Shown: in pieces, positions 48,437 through 57,749 of the stretch
How positions within the stretch are numbered: position 1 is the stretch's first letter
Layout of the letters: each line of letters begins with the position of its first letter
Program-made: the position numbers and the translations under genes
Source of the DNA: Sipunculus nudus
Taxonomy: Eukaryota; Annelida; Sipuncula; Golfingiida; Sipunculidae
Length of the DNA: 64,000 bases
Assembly: GCA_026874595.1 (NCBI GenBank)
Contig: CM049322.1
Span: 51,189,340 to 51,253,339, forward strand
Direction: 5' to 3'
Notes under the pieces: generated by a model
Seen by the model: the letters and a program-made list of their open reading frames with translations, nothing else
Database searches by the model: none
What the model was told of the DNA's origin: nothing

Positions 48437-51230
48437 TGAAACCTCGTTGTGTCGAACTCGTTAAAGTTGAAATCCCGCATGTGTCGAAGGCTGACTCTAA
48501 TTTACCATAGAGTACGTTATACTGTATTACTGCTTCATTTTTATATTGTTTGTGTCCTGTTTGCTATGGCATCGCGGCCTGCTTAGTGTAAGCTCGATGT
48601 AAAGACCATATAACCTCATTCAATCTGTGTCTTTCTCTCTATCTCTCTCTCTCTCCACACACACTATTTTTCTGTTTCAGTTTGAAATTTTATCACGCTA
48701 AAAGAAATTGTCTCAACAAAATAAAAGAATAAAAAGAAATGGTAATAACAAGTGACCCGTGGGTCATGACGCTCAGCCGACTGACATGTTGACAATATGT
48801 CCTTGCACAGGAAACTAATTAAGATAATATAGGTGGCGTCATCATTCATGCATATTAGCTAAAGTTCATCAAGACCCATTAGAAAACCGAATTGGATGAC
48901 AATCCAACCAGCCTTTCCTGAGGTACCTGGCAATTTGTGTGTATCTTTCATTACTTCTGGGATGCTCAAACATACCCCAAAACTCTGGGAATATAGGTCA
49001 CATTTACCCAATTTCAGGTTTTGAGGGAAGAACTTTTAAGGAAGTCTCAGGATGCCAAGTGAGAAGATTCTTGGTCCAATCGTTATGATTTGTGCCCTAC
49101 TTTGGTATCAAATTTTCAAATATTCTGGGGTGTGCTTATAAACCCCACTGATCATAGAATATGGAACAGAAACCTAATTTCATGTTTCCAAGGAGACTTT
49201 TCATGGACCTCCCTGGATTTTAAGTTAGAAGATTCTAGGTCCAGTGGTTATAATTTGTGCCCTGCCTTGGTAACAAATTTTCAATTAAGTTAGGGGTGCT
49301 TATAAGCCCCAAAGCTAAGAGAATATGGGTAACAGAGAGTTTCAGGTTTCCAAGGATATTTTTTATTGACCTCCCTGACCTGTTAACAGACCAACGCATC
49401 TTTAAAGGTCTCAAAAATAGAGAGAAAATGCATAGAATATGGGAAAAAAATCCAGGTGGCGGCACCAGTCTGCAAGAACTGAAAACACTCCATGATGAAT
49501 ATGCATGCAAAGAATCATGGCAATTCTTGCACAATTTGTTGAGATACTAGAGCATTTGTATCAAATTTTAAGTTATTCTTGGGGGGTCTATAGAGCCCAA
49601 CAGCTCAGAGCATATTGGTAACAGTGACCTATTTTCAGGTTTCAAAGGAGATATTTTTATTGACCTCCCAGCATATCAAGATAGAAGATTCTAGGTCCAA
49701 TTGTTACTTTTTGCGCCCTGTTAACAGATTGCTGCATCTTTTAAAGTCTCAAAAATAGAGAAAAAAATCATAAAAAAAATAAAAAATAAAATACACAAGT
49801 CAGCAGGAATTGATTAAACACTCCATGATGAATTTTCATGCAGAGAATCATGGCAATCAGTGAACCATTTGTTGAGATACTAAAACTTTTGTATCAACGT
49901 TTTAGTTGATCTTGAGGGTACTTCAAAGCACTATAGCTCGAAGAAAATGGGTAACAGAGACCTGATTCCAGGTTTCAAAGAAGACTTTTAATCGGCCTCC
50001 CTGCATGTCAAGACAGAAGTTTCTGGGTCCAGTGGTTACGTTATGTGCCCTGTAAACATATGACCACATCTTTTAAGGTCTCAAAAATTGAGAAAAAAAT
50101 TGAAAAAAATCGACAGAAATAAGGTGGCGCCACCTGTCTGCAAAAACTGATCAATCACTCCATGATCAATATCCATGCAAAGAATCATGGTGAACAATAC
50201 AATAGTTGTTCAGATACTTGAGCCTTTGTATCAATTTTTCCAATTTATCAAAGTTACGAGAGAAGATCCTAGGTCAAGTCCTTAGGATTTCTGCCCTGTT
50301 AATAGATGACCACATCTTAAGGTCTCAAAAACAGAGAAAAAAAATTGTAAAAATCGAAAAGTCTACAGAAAGTGATAAAACATTCAATGACCAATATGCA
50401 TGCAAAAAATCATGGTTATCAATGCATTAGTTTCTCAGATACTTGAGCTTTTGATTTAAATTTACCATTATTCTGGGGGGTACTTTGGAGCCCCATAGCT
50501 CAAGGAATATGGGTGACAGAGACTTAATTTTTGGTTTCCTAGAAGACTTTTTATAGGCCTCCCTGCATATTAAGAGAGAAGATTCTAGGTCCAGTTGTTA
50601 TCATTTGAACCCTGTTAACACATGACCGCATATTATAAGGTCTTAAAAATATAGAAAAAAATCGTAAAAAATAAAAAAATACAGGTGGCGCCACCAGTCT
50701 GCAGAAACTAATAAAACAGTCAATGATCAATATATGTGCAAAGAATCATGGTGATCAATGTATTAGTTGTTCAGATACTTGAGCTTTTGTATCAAATTTT
50801 CCATTATTCTGGGGGGTACTTCGGAACCCCATAGCTTAAAGACTATAGGTAACAGAGACCTAATTCCAGTTTTTTAAGGAGAATTTTCATTAACCTCCCT
50901 GGATGTCAAGTAAGAAGATCTCAGGTCCAGCGGTTACGATTTGTGCCTTGTTAATGGACAGACGGCTGGACAGCCGGATGGCCGGACATACGAGGGACAA
51001 AGGGTGATCGCTATAGCTCAGATGACTTAAATTTAGCTGACCTAAATATTCTAAAGGATTCACAAAAACATTTGTGTGAACTATATGATACAGGCTCTAT
51101 ACATGTGCAGTATTTATCGATAATAATAACGGCTGAAGGAGGTTGAATATAACAATCACGGTTGTCTCGAACTCCGGTTGTGTCGAAGTAAATTCACCCG
51201 TCCCTTCGACTTCGACCCAACGAGGTTTCA

Positions 51231-51277
<47 letters not shown>

Positions 51278-53939
51278 CACACAATATAAATATATATATA
51301 TATATATATATAATGTTAATAATTGCAAATTAAAACATGTTTTTAATATATATGCTTATTGAAAAAGTTCACACAGTGACATTACTTTTACTTTTAGTAT
51401 ACAGTAGGGACCCATAATTGTATGATATCCACATAGCAATATACTATGATACAGCAATCCTCATATTGCGTATTTAGATAGCATTTTCATATGTATTTTT
51501 ATTTATATTTGTCTGAAAAAATACTGAAACTGATGACACTAATTTATTATAATAAAATAAAATTGTTTTCAGATGTCTCAAGGATAGATAGAGTAGTGCC
51601 AAAAATATATAATGACTACAGTTTCTTTTTAGGTATACATAAACAATACTTTCCTGTTTGTAAAAGGCTCCATAGCCCTGCACAGTGTATGGGCTTGAGA
51701 TGTCCCTCAGTTTTCCATCTAGCACCTGCAAACGGTGTGCCGTTAACTTTGTGAAGTTTGGAACTGGTACCCTCTGTCAAAAGAAATTGAGTCATAACAT
51801 ATATCAATGAGCATTATTTATCATGAGTGCTCTTTTCCTTTAATTCTTGTAATATGAGATAGGAAAATAACTGGAACCAGGAAGTACAGACAGGTGGCAG
51901 GGGGGGGGGGACCCAGGGGTTATGTAGGGTAAGGGGTTAAGGCAGTTAACGCACTGGGCTTCAGAGATGAAGTTCCCTCCGGTGAAAAAGTAAGGGAATT
52001 CAGCCACTGGACCAGAGGTCTGGCAGAATTTTTTTTTTATCTAGATCTACAAAATGTTTGCTGAACCAGTCATTTTCATGATTATAACTGCCTGAAATAA
52101 CATGAAAGAATATATGAGATACCATGTGGCATATGAAATATTTTCAGATGGACAGACAGGTGGACAGAATGGATTAATACTTTATTTCACTTTTTAGGGG
52201 AATAATGATTAAAAGTTTATATAAAACCCCATCTTTTAGCGTATCAATTTTTTTGCATAAATAGTTTGTATCATATTCATTTTTTTTAAATATACAATTT
52301 TATAAATTTGCAAAAAAAGTTTTGAAAATATAAGTTAATTCAGAATTGTAAGTTGCATCATTATTTAATCTTTGTTTGGCTCGTATCATGTCAAATTATA
52401 CATACATACACATATATTCTAGTGAGAAACTCTATTGGAAAATGTGTATAATGAGTTTCATGAAAATCCATTGGATTTTTGGTAAGTCACTAAGGTGCCT
52501 CCAAAGTGTGGTTACCTCTGACCGCATTAAATATGCATGAAATTTGCTGGAAATTGAACTGAGATATTTTATTGATTAACATTTCTGATGAGTTTTGTCA
52601 AAATCCTTCATATTCTTTGTAAGTAATCGCAGTAATGTTATGAAGTGGTAAATTTAAATATTGGTAATCAAACTAAAACTTGAGCGCATACAACCGCTGT
52701 TGTTACAGAGCTTTCACGTGACATATGAGACGTACATATCCATATTTCTGCATTTCGTCATAAAAGCTAAACCTTATCGGATGACTCAAAGTAGGTCACA
52801 ATTACATCAGAGGTGTAAGTGTTCTTCTTAACTTGTGTGAGATCTGATTAGACAAAAGTGCTATGGAAAGTCCCAAGTCTGACCTGACATGCATCCAGTT
52901 ATAGACTGAACTGCAATGCTATTTCCAAACTCTATAAACATAATCTGCCTGCCTCATCATAGAAACCAATTTAGAGCTAATTTTTGAGAGTACATTTAGG
53001 CTCTACAAACATACTGAGTTACCATTAGATACTTGGTCGTCTGATGAACATTAATTTCCTTTGGCTCTGTCTGAATATCCGTGCTCATCAATCTCTGACA
53101 CTGATCTTAGTGTTTGTCCCCCTGTGAATTATAAGTTTTAGTTTGATTACCAATATTTAAATTTACCACTTATATGTCAGCGCTGCAAGACTGCAGCATA
53201 TGACTTAGATGGCAACTCATGTAACTACCAGTAGTTTCAAGTTAACCCACCAGGCGGCGATATCGGCGGGCCGAAAAGGGACACGCAGCTGCACGGAAGT
53301 TGGAAGAAAACTTTATAAAAAATAACTACCTATTATCAGATAACTTTTATTTGTATAATACGTATTAAATATAGGAGAGAAAAGGCGCGTTAAATTACAT
53401 ACGACCGGAAATGGTCCTATCTTCCGTGCCCTCGATCGGACCCTGTTTTGTATGTGTGCATGGTCACCCATCCAAAAACTAACCTGGGTCGTTTTAGCTC
53501 AACTATGATGACAGTTCCGACTGTGACCCAGTTATTCCAACGCGTATGCCTACCTGTATTTTGTAATTATTGCTAAATACCCCACGTGAACTGCACACGA
53601 GCCACGTGCATACCAGGAACGGTACACGAGTTTGCTTCGTCACGGACACCCATTTGGAACTTAAACGCTTTATCATGTTTATATATTAATAATTGAAAAC
53701 GTATCTTTGAATCTTCAAAATTTTTTTAATGCAAACAAGTTTGATGTGGATGCTCAGTGTAATAAGAATCTAGTCGGATACAAACTGCGGCGCCCGCGAG
53801 AGACGGAGGCATTTCACCTAAACATCGTCGACAGAAAACATCGTCGGCAGTCGCGAAATTAGAGTCATTTCAGAAATTATTTGCACATGTATTAGAACAA
53901 AAGATTCTAGGTCCAGCGGTTACGTTTTGTGCCTGGTTA

Positions 53940-53970
<31 letters not shown>

Positions 53971-54409
53971 GCTAGACGGAGAGACGGACAAAGAGTGATC
54001 ACTATAGCCTAGATGAATTCCAGTCAGCTGAGCTGAAAAATTGGATGTTCTACACAAGAGATTAAATATTGCCTAATTACAAAATTGATTCCTCCTTAAA
54101 CTGCACATTTCCGTGCATGATGTCATGCAAGATCATGCATTTTCTCCTGTCATCAATGTTTATATTTTCATTATAATGCTATCTGCATTCTCATCTGAAA
54201 GAGACATTTACAGACTACCCACATCATGAAATTAACCATACATCACCTTGACAGCCATGTAGGATTTACTCTGAGAGTGAAGCATCTTATAAACAACTGT
54301 GCAGCTCCCTCTGCCAAGGTCTTCGATATGGATAAAATGTGATGGTTCTACATAAAAACAATGGCCACCAACTATGATCATGGCCTTGTGTTCATGCCCT
54401 GAAACGGAC
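33536..54409 (-). CDS. MAP2K (MKK3/6-type) pseudokinase gene, 5' end not seen
   Basis: Exons 54409-54247, 51773-51645, 47668-47552, 45775-45596, 43261-43193, 38488-38349 and 35727-35526 join in one frame to 333 residues, followed by an alternative or extra 3' exon at 33686-33536. The order and motifs follow a MAP kinase kinase: Gly-rich loop LGRGSCTVV, MAVK lysine, hinge VCMEVMDTSLDRLY, catalytic loop, activation segment ending APE, helix F and a C-terminal DVAGFVK segment typical of MKK3/6. Normal members phosphorylate p38-type MAPKs. Here HRD reads PRN, the catalytic-loop Asn is Lys, DFG reads HLW and the helix-F Asp is Ser, while the ATP lysine and APE remain. All frames are open and splice sites intact, so this looks like a retained pseudokinase with a scaffolding or regulatory role rather than a dead gene. 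N-terminal docking-site exons are missing, probably upstream of 54409. Confidence 0.85.
33830..34560 (+). repeat. ~145-bp tandem repeat with TGACCTTGACCTTTGACC core
   Basis: The core recurs near 33900, 34042, 34185 and 34333, spacing 142-147 bases, each followed by a CCCCAAAAT-like block and a GGAGTTATCATCTGGAAAC block. The array ends in GACAGACAGACA and a GGTGATAACTATATGG tail. Related units occur at 60400-60780 and 61510-61890. Confidence 0.8.
34920..35400 (+). repeat. Two near-identical cassette tails with hairpin
   Basis: About 70 bases starting GGACAAAGCGCCATTCC occur at about 34938 and 35332. Each holds a near-perfect hairpin (CTCAGTTGACTT / AAGTCAGCTGAG) directly followed by CTAAAAA. 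Confidence 0.75.
35526..35727 (-). CDS. MAP2K-like exon: C-terminal segment and tail
   Basis: Completes Cys (TG+T), then LQKNRQNRPDLQQLLQHQFL and DVDVAGFVKSVM, the MKK3/6 C-terminus. A Ser/Thr/Glu-rich tail follows to donor GTTAGT (phase 0), implying at least one further 3' exon. Confidence 0.85.
35868..36795 (+). repeat. Cassette-family element with 2-3 internal units
   Basis: Begins GTGACCCATGGGTGATGACG, contains repeated modules (GATTCTAGG-CCAATGGTTAC-ATTTG and TGGCGCCACCAG-type), and ends with a GGACAGACACTGGAC tail and the CTCAGATGACTT hairpin followed by CTAAAAA. Confidence 0.65.
36941..37771. mobile_element. Foldback element embedded in TA microsatellites
   Basis: TA runs at 36941-36989 and 37717-37771 flank a large inverted repeat. 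Arms at 37058-37272 and 37483-37711 match as inverted complements (for example AAGAAAAACAACACTGTAAA at both outer ends and CGGGGTA at both inner ends), with a ~210-base loop. No coding capacity. It lies in a MAP2K-like intron. Confidence 0.8.
38349..38488 (-). CDS. MAP2K-like exon: C-lobe
   Basis: 46 codons plus two bases (TG), acceptor GTTATAG, donor GTGAGA. VEVATGKFPYP and RLPAEGFSSKFQDFV match the MKK C-lobe. Confidence 0.85.
38500..39089 (-). other. 3' flank/UTR region of the Jockey-like element
   Basis: Sequence 3' (minus sense) of the retrotransposon stop codon. The exact 3' end of the element and any target duplication could not be fixed by eye. Confidence 0.35.
39090..41189 (-). mobile_element. 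5'-truncated Jockey/CR1-like non-LTR retrotransposon with intact RT frame
   Basis: A 699-codon frame without interruption encodes a non-LTR reverse transcriptase. Visible blocks: NYRPISL at 159-165, FLDMSKAFD at 229-237 (first catalytic Asp), GVPQGSILGPLL at 287-298 and FADD at 317-320 (catalytic Asp pair). A Cys/His cluster follows at 632-648 (CQCGF...EHYLLQC), as in many Jockey-group proteins of molluscs. An AP-endonuclease domain would be expected upstream but is absent: the frame opens within the linker that normally follows it. Its ATG comes from the host repeat, because CATAGCTTACAGAATAT matches the neighbouring 150-bp units. This is the usual result of incomplete target-primed reverse transcription. 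The open frame suggests a young insertion. It sits in a MAP2K-like intron in the same orientation. Clade assignment is by motif style only. Confidence 0.9.
41190..42420 (+). repeat. ~150-bp tandem repeat array with cassette tail
   Basis: CGCAGAATATAGGTCAC-like starts recur near 41199, 41347, 41502, 41650, 41801 and 41947 (spacing about 146-155), each followed by a GGATGTCA...AGAAGATTCTAGG block. From 42060 the sequence changes to the ~330-bp cassette type and ends near 42400 with GCTGAGATGACTT. Related units appear at 63590-64000. Confidence 0.75.
43193..43261 (-). CDS. MAP2K-like exon: APE and helix F
   Basis: 23 codons, phase 0, donor GTGAGC. PEEIEFYRWYDTKSSVWS completes APE with the previous exon. 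The conserved Asp before V/I-W-S is Ser. Confidence 0.86.
44050..44400 (+). repeat. ~95-bp direct repeats
   Basis: TGCACTGAGTGAACTCTTGA followed by CCTGTTGC and ...GCTATAAATAGA recurs at about 44110, 44180 and 44265, with a weaker fourth unit. Located in the intron between MAP2K-like exons. Confidence 0.65.
44490..45450 (+). repeat. Repeat modules with CAGCCAAAAA motif and ACGGATGACGAACGCC end
   Basis: Three to four modules of roughly 200 bases share AACTCAGC(C/T)AAAA, ACCATTTGAA(C/A)AAAC and TTTGAGAAGAAG. The last one ends in GACAACGGATGACGAACGCC and GCATTAGCTCACAGG. Short open frames here are not supported as genes. Confidence 0.55.
45596..45775 (-). CDS. MAP2K-like exon: degenerate catalytic and activation loops
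   Basis: 60 codons, phase 0, acceptor TTTCAG, donor GTAAGA. NLKPSKILIND sits where HRDxKPSNxLIN is expected, and VKISHLWGSP where VKxCDFGISG is expected. SVAYNT keeps Ser and Thr near the usual phosphorylation sites. Confidence 0.87.
47552..47668 (-). CDS. MAP2K-like exon: hinge
   Basis: 39 codons, phase 0, donor GTAAGT. KDIWVCMEVMDTSLDRLYKK is a close match to the MKK3/6 hinge (VWICMELMDTSLDKFYK in style). Confidence 0.87.
48070..48310 (+). repeat. Dispersed repeat, homologous to 28325-28570 in inverse orientation
   Basis: See the partner copy for the shared blocks. Ends just after GGTCTAATAACCACCCAGG. Confidence 0.5.
48379..48433. repeat. (TA)n microsatellite
   Basis: Directly abuts the CAGTGAAACCTCGTTGTGTC terminal sequence at 48434. 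Confidence 0.97.
48434..51233. mobile_element. Facing pogo/Tigger-like terminal inverted repeats in TA runs
   Basis: The left end CAGTGAAACCTCGTTGTGTC starts at 48434 directly after a TA run. The right end finishes ...GACCCAACGAGGTTTCACTG at 51233 directly before a TA run. They are near-perfect inverted complements and TA is the target of Tc1/mariner/pogo elements. The 2.8-kb interior has no transposase and consists mostly of cassette repeats, so this is either one composite element or two separate short elements. A third end-like copy lies at 10970. Confidence 0.5.
48750..51040 (+). repeat. Tandem array of ~330-bp cassettes
   Basis: Head GTGACCCGTGGGTCATGACG at about 48752. GGTCTCAAAAAT-type starts recur near 49408, 49748, 50079, 50321 and 50640 (spacing 242-340). 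Each unit runs through poly-A-rich sequence, GGTGGCGCCACC, CCATGATCAATATGCATGCA, TTCAGATACT, GCCCCATAGCTC, AGAGACCTAATTTCAGG, CTCCCTGGATGTCAAG and AGATTCTAGGTCCAG. The array ends in GGACAGACGGCTGGACAGCC and CTATAGCTCAGATGACTT. Confidence 0.82.
51234..51312. repeat. (TA)n microsatellites (51234-51273 and 51291-51312)
   Basis: Two TA runs separated by a short spacer, abutting the terminal repeat that ends at 51233. Confidence 0.95.
51645..51773 (-). CDS. MAP2K-like exon: helix C region
   Basis: Starts RVPVPNFTK directly after MAVK (phase 0) and runs through SSPYTVQGYGAFYKQ, matching the CPFTV-FYGALF segment of MKKs. The acceptor TTTGACAG is clear. The donor is weak: only GTTTAT after KQESI keeps the frame into the next exon, so the last few codons are uncertain. 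Confidence 0.75.
51925..52045 (+). repeat. Possible tRNA-derived SINE fragment
   Basis: GGGTTAAGGCAGTTAACGCA followed by CTGGGCTTCAGAGATG resembles a tRNA-type A-box region. No clear B box follows, so this is tentative. Confidence 0.25.
52050..54246. other. Intron of the MAP2K-like gene, no exon seen
   Basis: AT-rich except 53230-53850, which is richer in CpG (GGCGGCGATATCGGCGGGCC, GCGGCGCCCGCGAGAGACGG). It ends with a cassette tail (GACAGACAGACAGACAGACA at about 53941, hairpin-like CTAGATGAATTCCAGTCAGC). Confidence 0.4.
54247..54409 (-). CDS. MAP2K-like exon: Gly-rich loop and ATP lysine
   Basis: One base plus 54 codons, acceptor CTTTCAG, donor GTGATG. IEDLGRGSCTVVYKML ends at MAVK. The third loop glycine is Thr. 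Confidence 0.82.
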
Positions 54410-56689
54410 CTGAAAGAAAATTTTAAAAAAATCTGTACTTGGACTTCAGTAAAATATATAAAATCTTACATAATCTCAGTAGTACACTGGCTCATCAAAC
54501 TTTAAGATTACATGTATACCGCTACCCTGTCACCTTATGCATGTAAAAACATGAAACTAGAATATAACTCAAGGATTCATATACAAATCTAGCCAAATAT
54601 TTTACCAGTTTATTCTAATATTATATTAATTGTTCTCTGTCCTATGAGTCATATGAATGGGATCAATTCTGGATTGAATAAGAATGGAATTTTAAATAAA
54701 GTAAAGGATCTGAAATTAACTGATAATATATAAGGTGTGGCCTAAGTTGAGGGATTCCGGGATCTGATATCCCATTAAGTCCAGTGTATTTCTGTAAGAT
54801 AGTTGATGTAAGTCTCAAGTTTTGCCAGTTTCCAGACCTCTTTGAAATAAATGTCAGGAGTCATTACAAGGTTGCCCATGAGATTTAATTGCAGTTTATG
54901 GCGATGTTGCATTTTATGTTAGATTTAAGTTATTACATTTGACTGATTATTAAAAGACCTGATCACAGTAACACTTGGGACACGGTATCTATAATAAGCA
55001 ACCTGATTATTACTACATATAATTAAATATAAAATTTTCAGTGTTGACTGTCTCTATATACTTATTCAATGTGATATGTGCCTGATTATGATTTCAAAGT
55101 GGTATGATTGTTTTGAGCAGAACTTCTGTGTGTGTTTCTATGTTCATTTATAAAGATATGTACTGCGTTTGTGCTTTATTATGTTGTAATGTACTGCGTT
55201 TGTGCTTTATTATGTTGTACGTGTCTACATATTGTTCTACCATATGTATTCATATCACATTCTGTGACTAGAAATATTAGTATTTCCTCATTATCACCAC
55301 AAACTGATTGACGTAACAAAAATAACAAGTGACCAATGGGTCATGACGCTTAGCAAACTGACATGTTTACAAAATGTCCTTGCACAGGCAACTAATCAAG
55401 ATAAAGTAGGTGTTATCATTCATGTAAATTAGCTTAGTTCATCAAGACCCATAAGCTCACAAAATTAAATAACAAGCCATCCAGCTTTTACTGAAAAAAT
55501 TATTAATTTGTATATACTTGTAACAATATCTCTGGGGTGCTCATACATGTCCTATAACCCAGGGAATAGAGGTCACAGTGACCTAATTTTCAGGTTTCTG
55601 AGAACTGAGAAATCTCAGTATGCAGAGGTTCCTGATTCTAGCATTTATGGGTACGATTTGTGCCTTGTTCAGAGACCAAGTGTTTTAAAAATACAGGTTG
55701 AAATTCATAAAACTTAAGCTAACGAAGGTGGTGCTAACATTCATGCCCATTAGCTAAGGTTCATTAAAACCCATTTGCAGACCAAATTTGATGACAATCC
55801 ATTAAGATGTTCCTGAGGAATCTTGCAATTAGTTTTTTTTTTAAATTATTCGGGGGGGGGGGGGGACAGACCGGTAACTCTAAGAATAGAGTGACCTAAT
55901 TTCAGGTTTTTTTATGACAACTTTTGAGGACCTCTCATGATGCAAAGGTCATGATTCTAGGCATAATGATTATGAATTTTGCCCTGTTTACAGATGACTG
56001 CATCTTTAAAGTTCTCAGAAATGGAGAAAAAAAATGCCAATGTATTCGAAAAAACATGGGTAGCGCCACTAGTCTGCAGCACCTGCATTAGATATTCAGA
56101 TCCTAAAACTTTGGTACCAAATTTTTTATTATTCTGAAGGGGGGGAGGGGGGTACTTATGAGCCCCATAGCTCAGAGGATATGGGTAACAGATACAGGGA
56201 CCTCATTTCAGTTTTCCAAGGAGCTTTTTATGGACCTCCCTTGATGTCAAGTTAGAAAAATTCTAGGTCCAACCGTTTTGATTTGTGCCCTTTTCACAGA
56301 CAACTGCGTCTTAGAAGGTCTCAAGAACAGAGAAAAAAAAGCGCAAAGGTGGCACCATCAGTCTACAGGAACTGATGAAATACTCCATGATCAATATGCA
56401 TGCAAAGAATCATCATGATCAATGAATAAGTTGTTCAGATACTGGAGCTTTTGTATCATTTTTTTAATTACTCTGGGGTGTATTTATGAGCCAAATAGCT
56501 GGCAGGATATAGGTAACAGGGACCTTATTTTAGGTTTCCAAGGAGATTTTTCATGGACCTCCGTTGCTGTCAAGTTGGAAGATTCTAGTTCCAATGGTTA
56601 AGCTTTGTGCACTGTTAACAGACAACTGCACCTCTTAAGGTCTCAAAAATAGGGAAAATGCATAATATTCAGTAAAATCCATTCATCAC
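54410..56689. other. Repeat-rich stretch, missing MAP2K-like 5' exons not found
   Basis: 54410-55310 is AT-rich with no feature. At 55320 a cassette head (GTGACCAATGGGTCATGACG) starts, followed by two or more ~330-bp units to about 56680, including GGGG runs at 55852 and 56140. No exon leading into the 54409 splice acceptor was recognised. Confidence 0.45.
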
Positions 56690-57200
56690 CACCAGCACCT
56701 TCAAGCAGCACCTCTGAACACCAGCTGGCACACCTCTGAACACCAGCTGGAAGCAGCTCCCTTTGACACTGGCTGGCATCAACTCTCTCTCTAAAATGGC
56801 TAGCAGCACCTCTCTGGACACTGGCAGGCAGCACCTCTCTGGACACCGGCTGGTTGCACCTCTCTAGACACTGGCTGGTAGCATTTCCATGGACACTGCT
56901 GGCAACACTTCTCTGGACACTGGCTGGCAGCACGTAAGGTCACCGGCTGGGAGCATCTCTTGACACCGGCATGCAGCATCTCCAGGCAGCACCACTGGAC
57001 ACCGGCTGACAAAACCTCTGAACACCAGCTGGAAACACCTCTCTGCAAAACTGACTGCTGGCATTATCTCTCTGGACACTGGTAACCAATACCTCTCTGG
57101 ACACACTCGCTGGCAGCTCCTCTCTGGACACAGGCTGGTAGCACCTCTCTGGACACACTGGCTGGCAGCACCTCAGGACCCCGGCTTACAGCACCTCTGA
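56690..57200. repeat. 25-bp minisatellite
   Basis: About 20 units of the type CAGCACCTCTCTGGACACTG plus GCTGG, with point changes and a few 24-base units. The minus-strand open frames read Ser-Arg-Glu-Val-Leu-Pro-Ala-like repeats. Since 25 is not a multiple of 3, the frame rotates, and different units are open in different frames, arguing against a real protein. Confidence 0.85.
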
Positions 57201-57749
57201 ACACCGATGGGCGGAATTTGTCGGTACGGGTGGCTGGCTGACTTCTCGACTCTGCAGGCGCCACAGACTGTGGGTCCACACTGAGTATGCTACTCTCCTT
57301 AAATACATGTTCATCTCTACCCTTGAGCCTTATTTTTATACATAAGTCTAATACAAATCCTCAGCCTGCTTTTTCTACTCTATATTCAAATACAAATGTA
57401 CTGCTCAACCCAAGAATGAATAGTTAAAAATGATTAAACTAACCGACACGATTCAAATTGTGACACACTTCCCCTTAAATAACCATATCACAAAGTAAAG
57501 TGTTTTCCAAACAATGTTGGTCTAACTCATACCTAATATACCTTTGAGTTGCAAATACCATAAATCTTGTTTTTATCGCCGCACGTCTATTTATAGCCGC
57601 ACCCTGAGTCTCCTTAGAGGAGCTCCCGTAAGGGTCCAGATACTGAAAACCCCCCTTAAATGCCGCACCCTGACTTTGTCCTTAATCTACTGCTCTTAAT
57701 CTAAGGCCTTACTCCCTTACAACTCAACAAAAAATCAGGACCATAATTT

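Noticed and set aside
57064-57279. Minus-strand frame with DPQSVAPAES... and a GTAAGC donor after GGTGCT, considered as a 5' exon of the pseudokinase gene
   Set aside because: No clear acceptor, runs into the 25-bp minisatellite, does not fit the phase-1 acceptor at 54409, and has no MAP2K docking motif.
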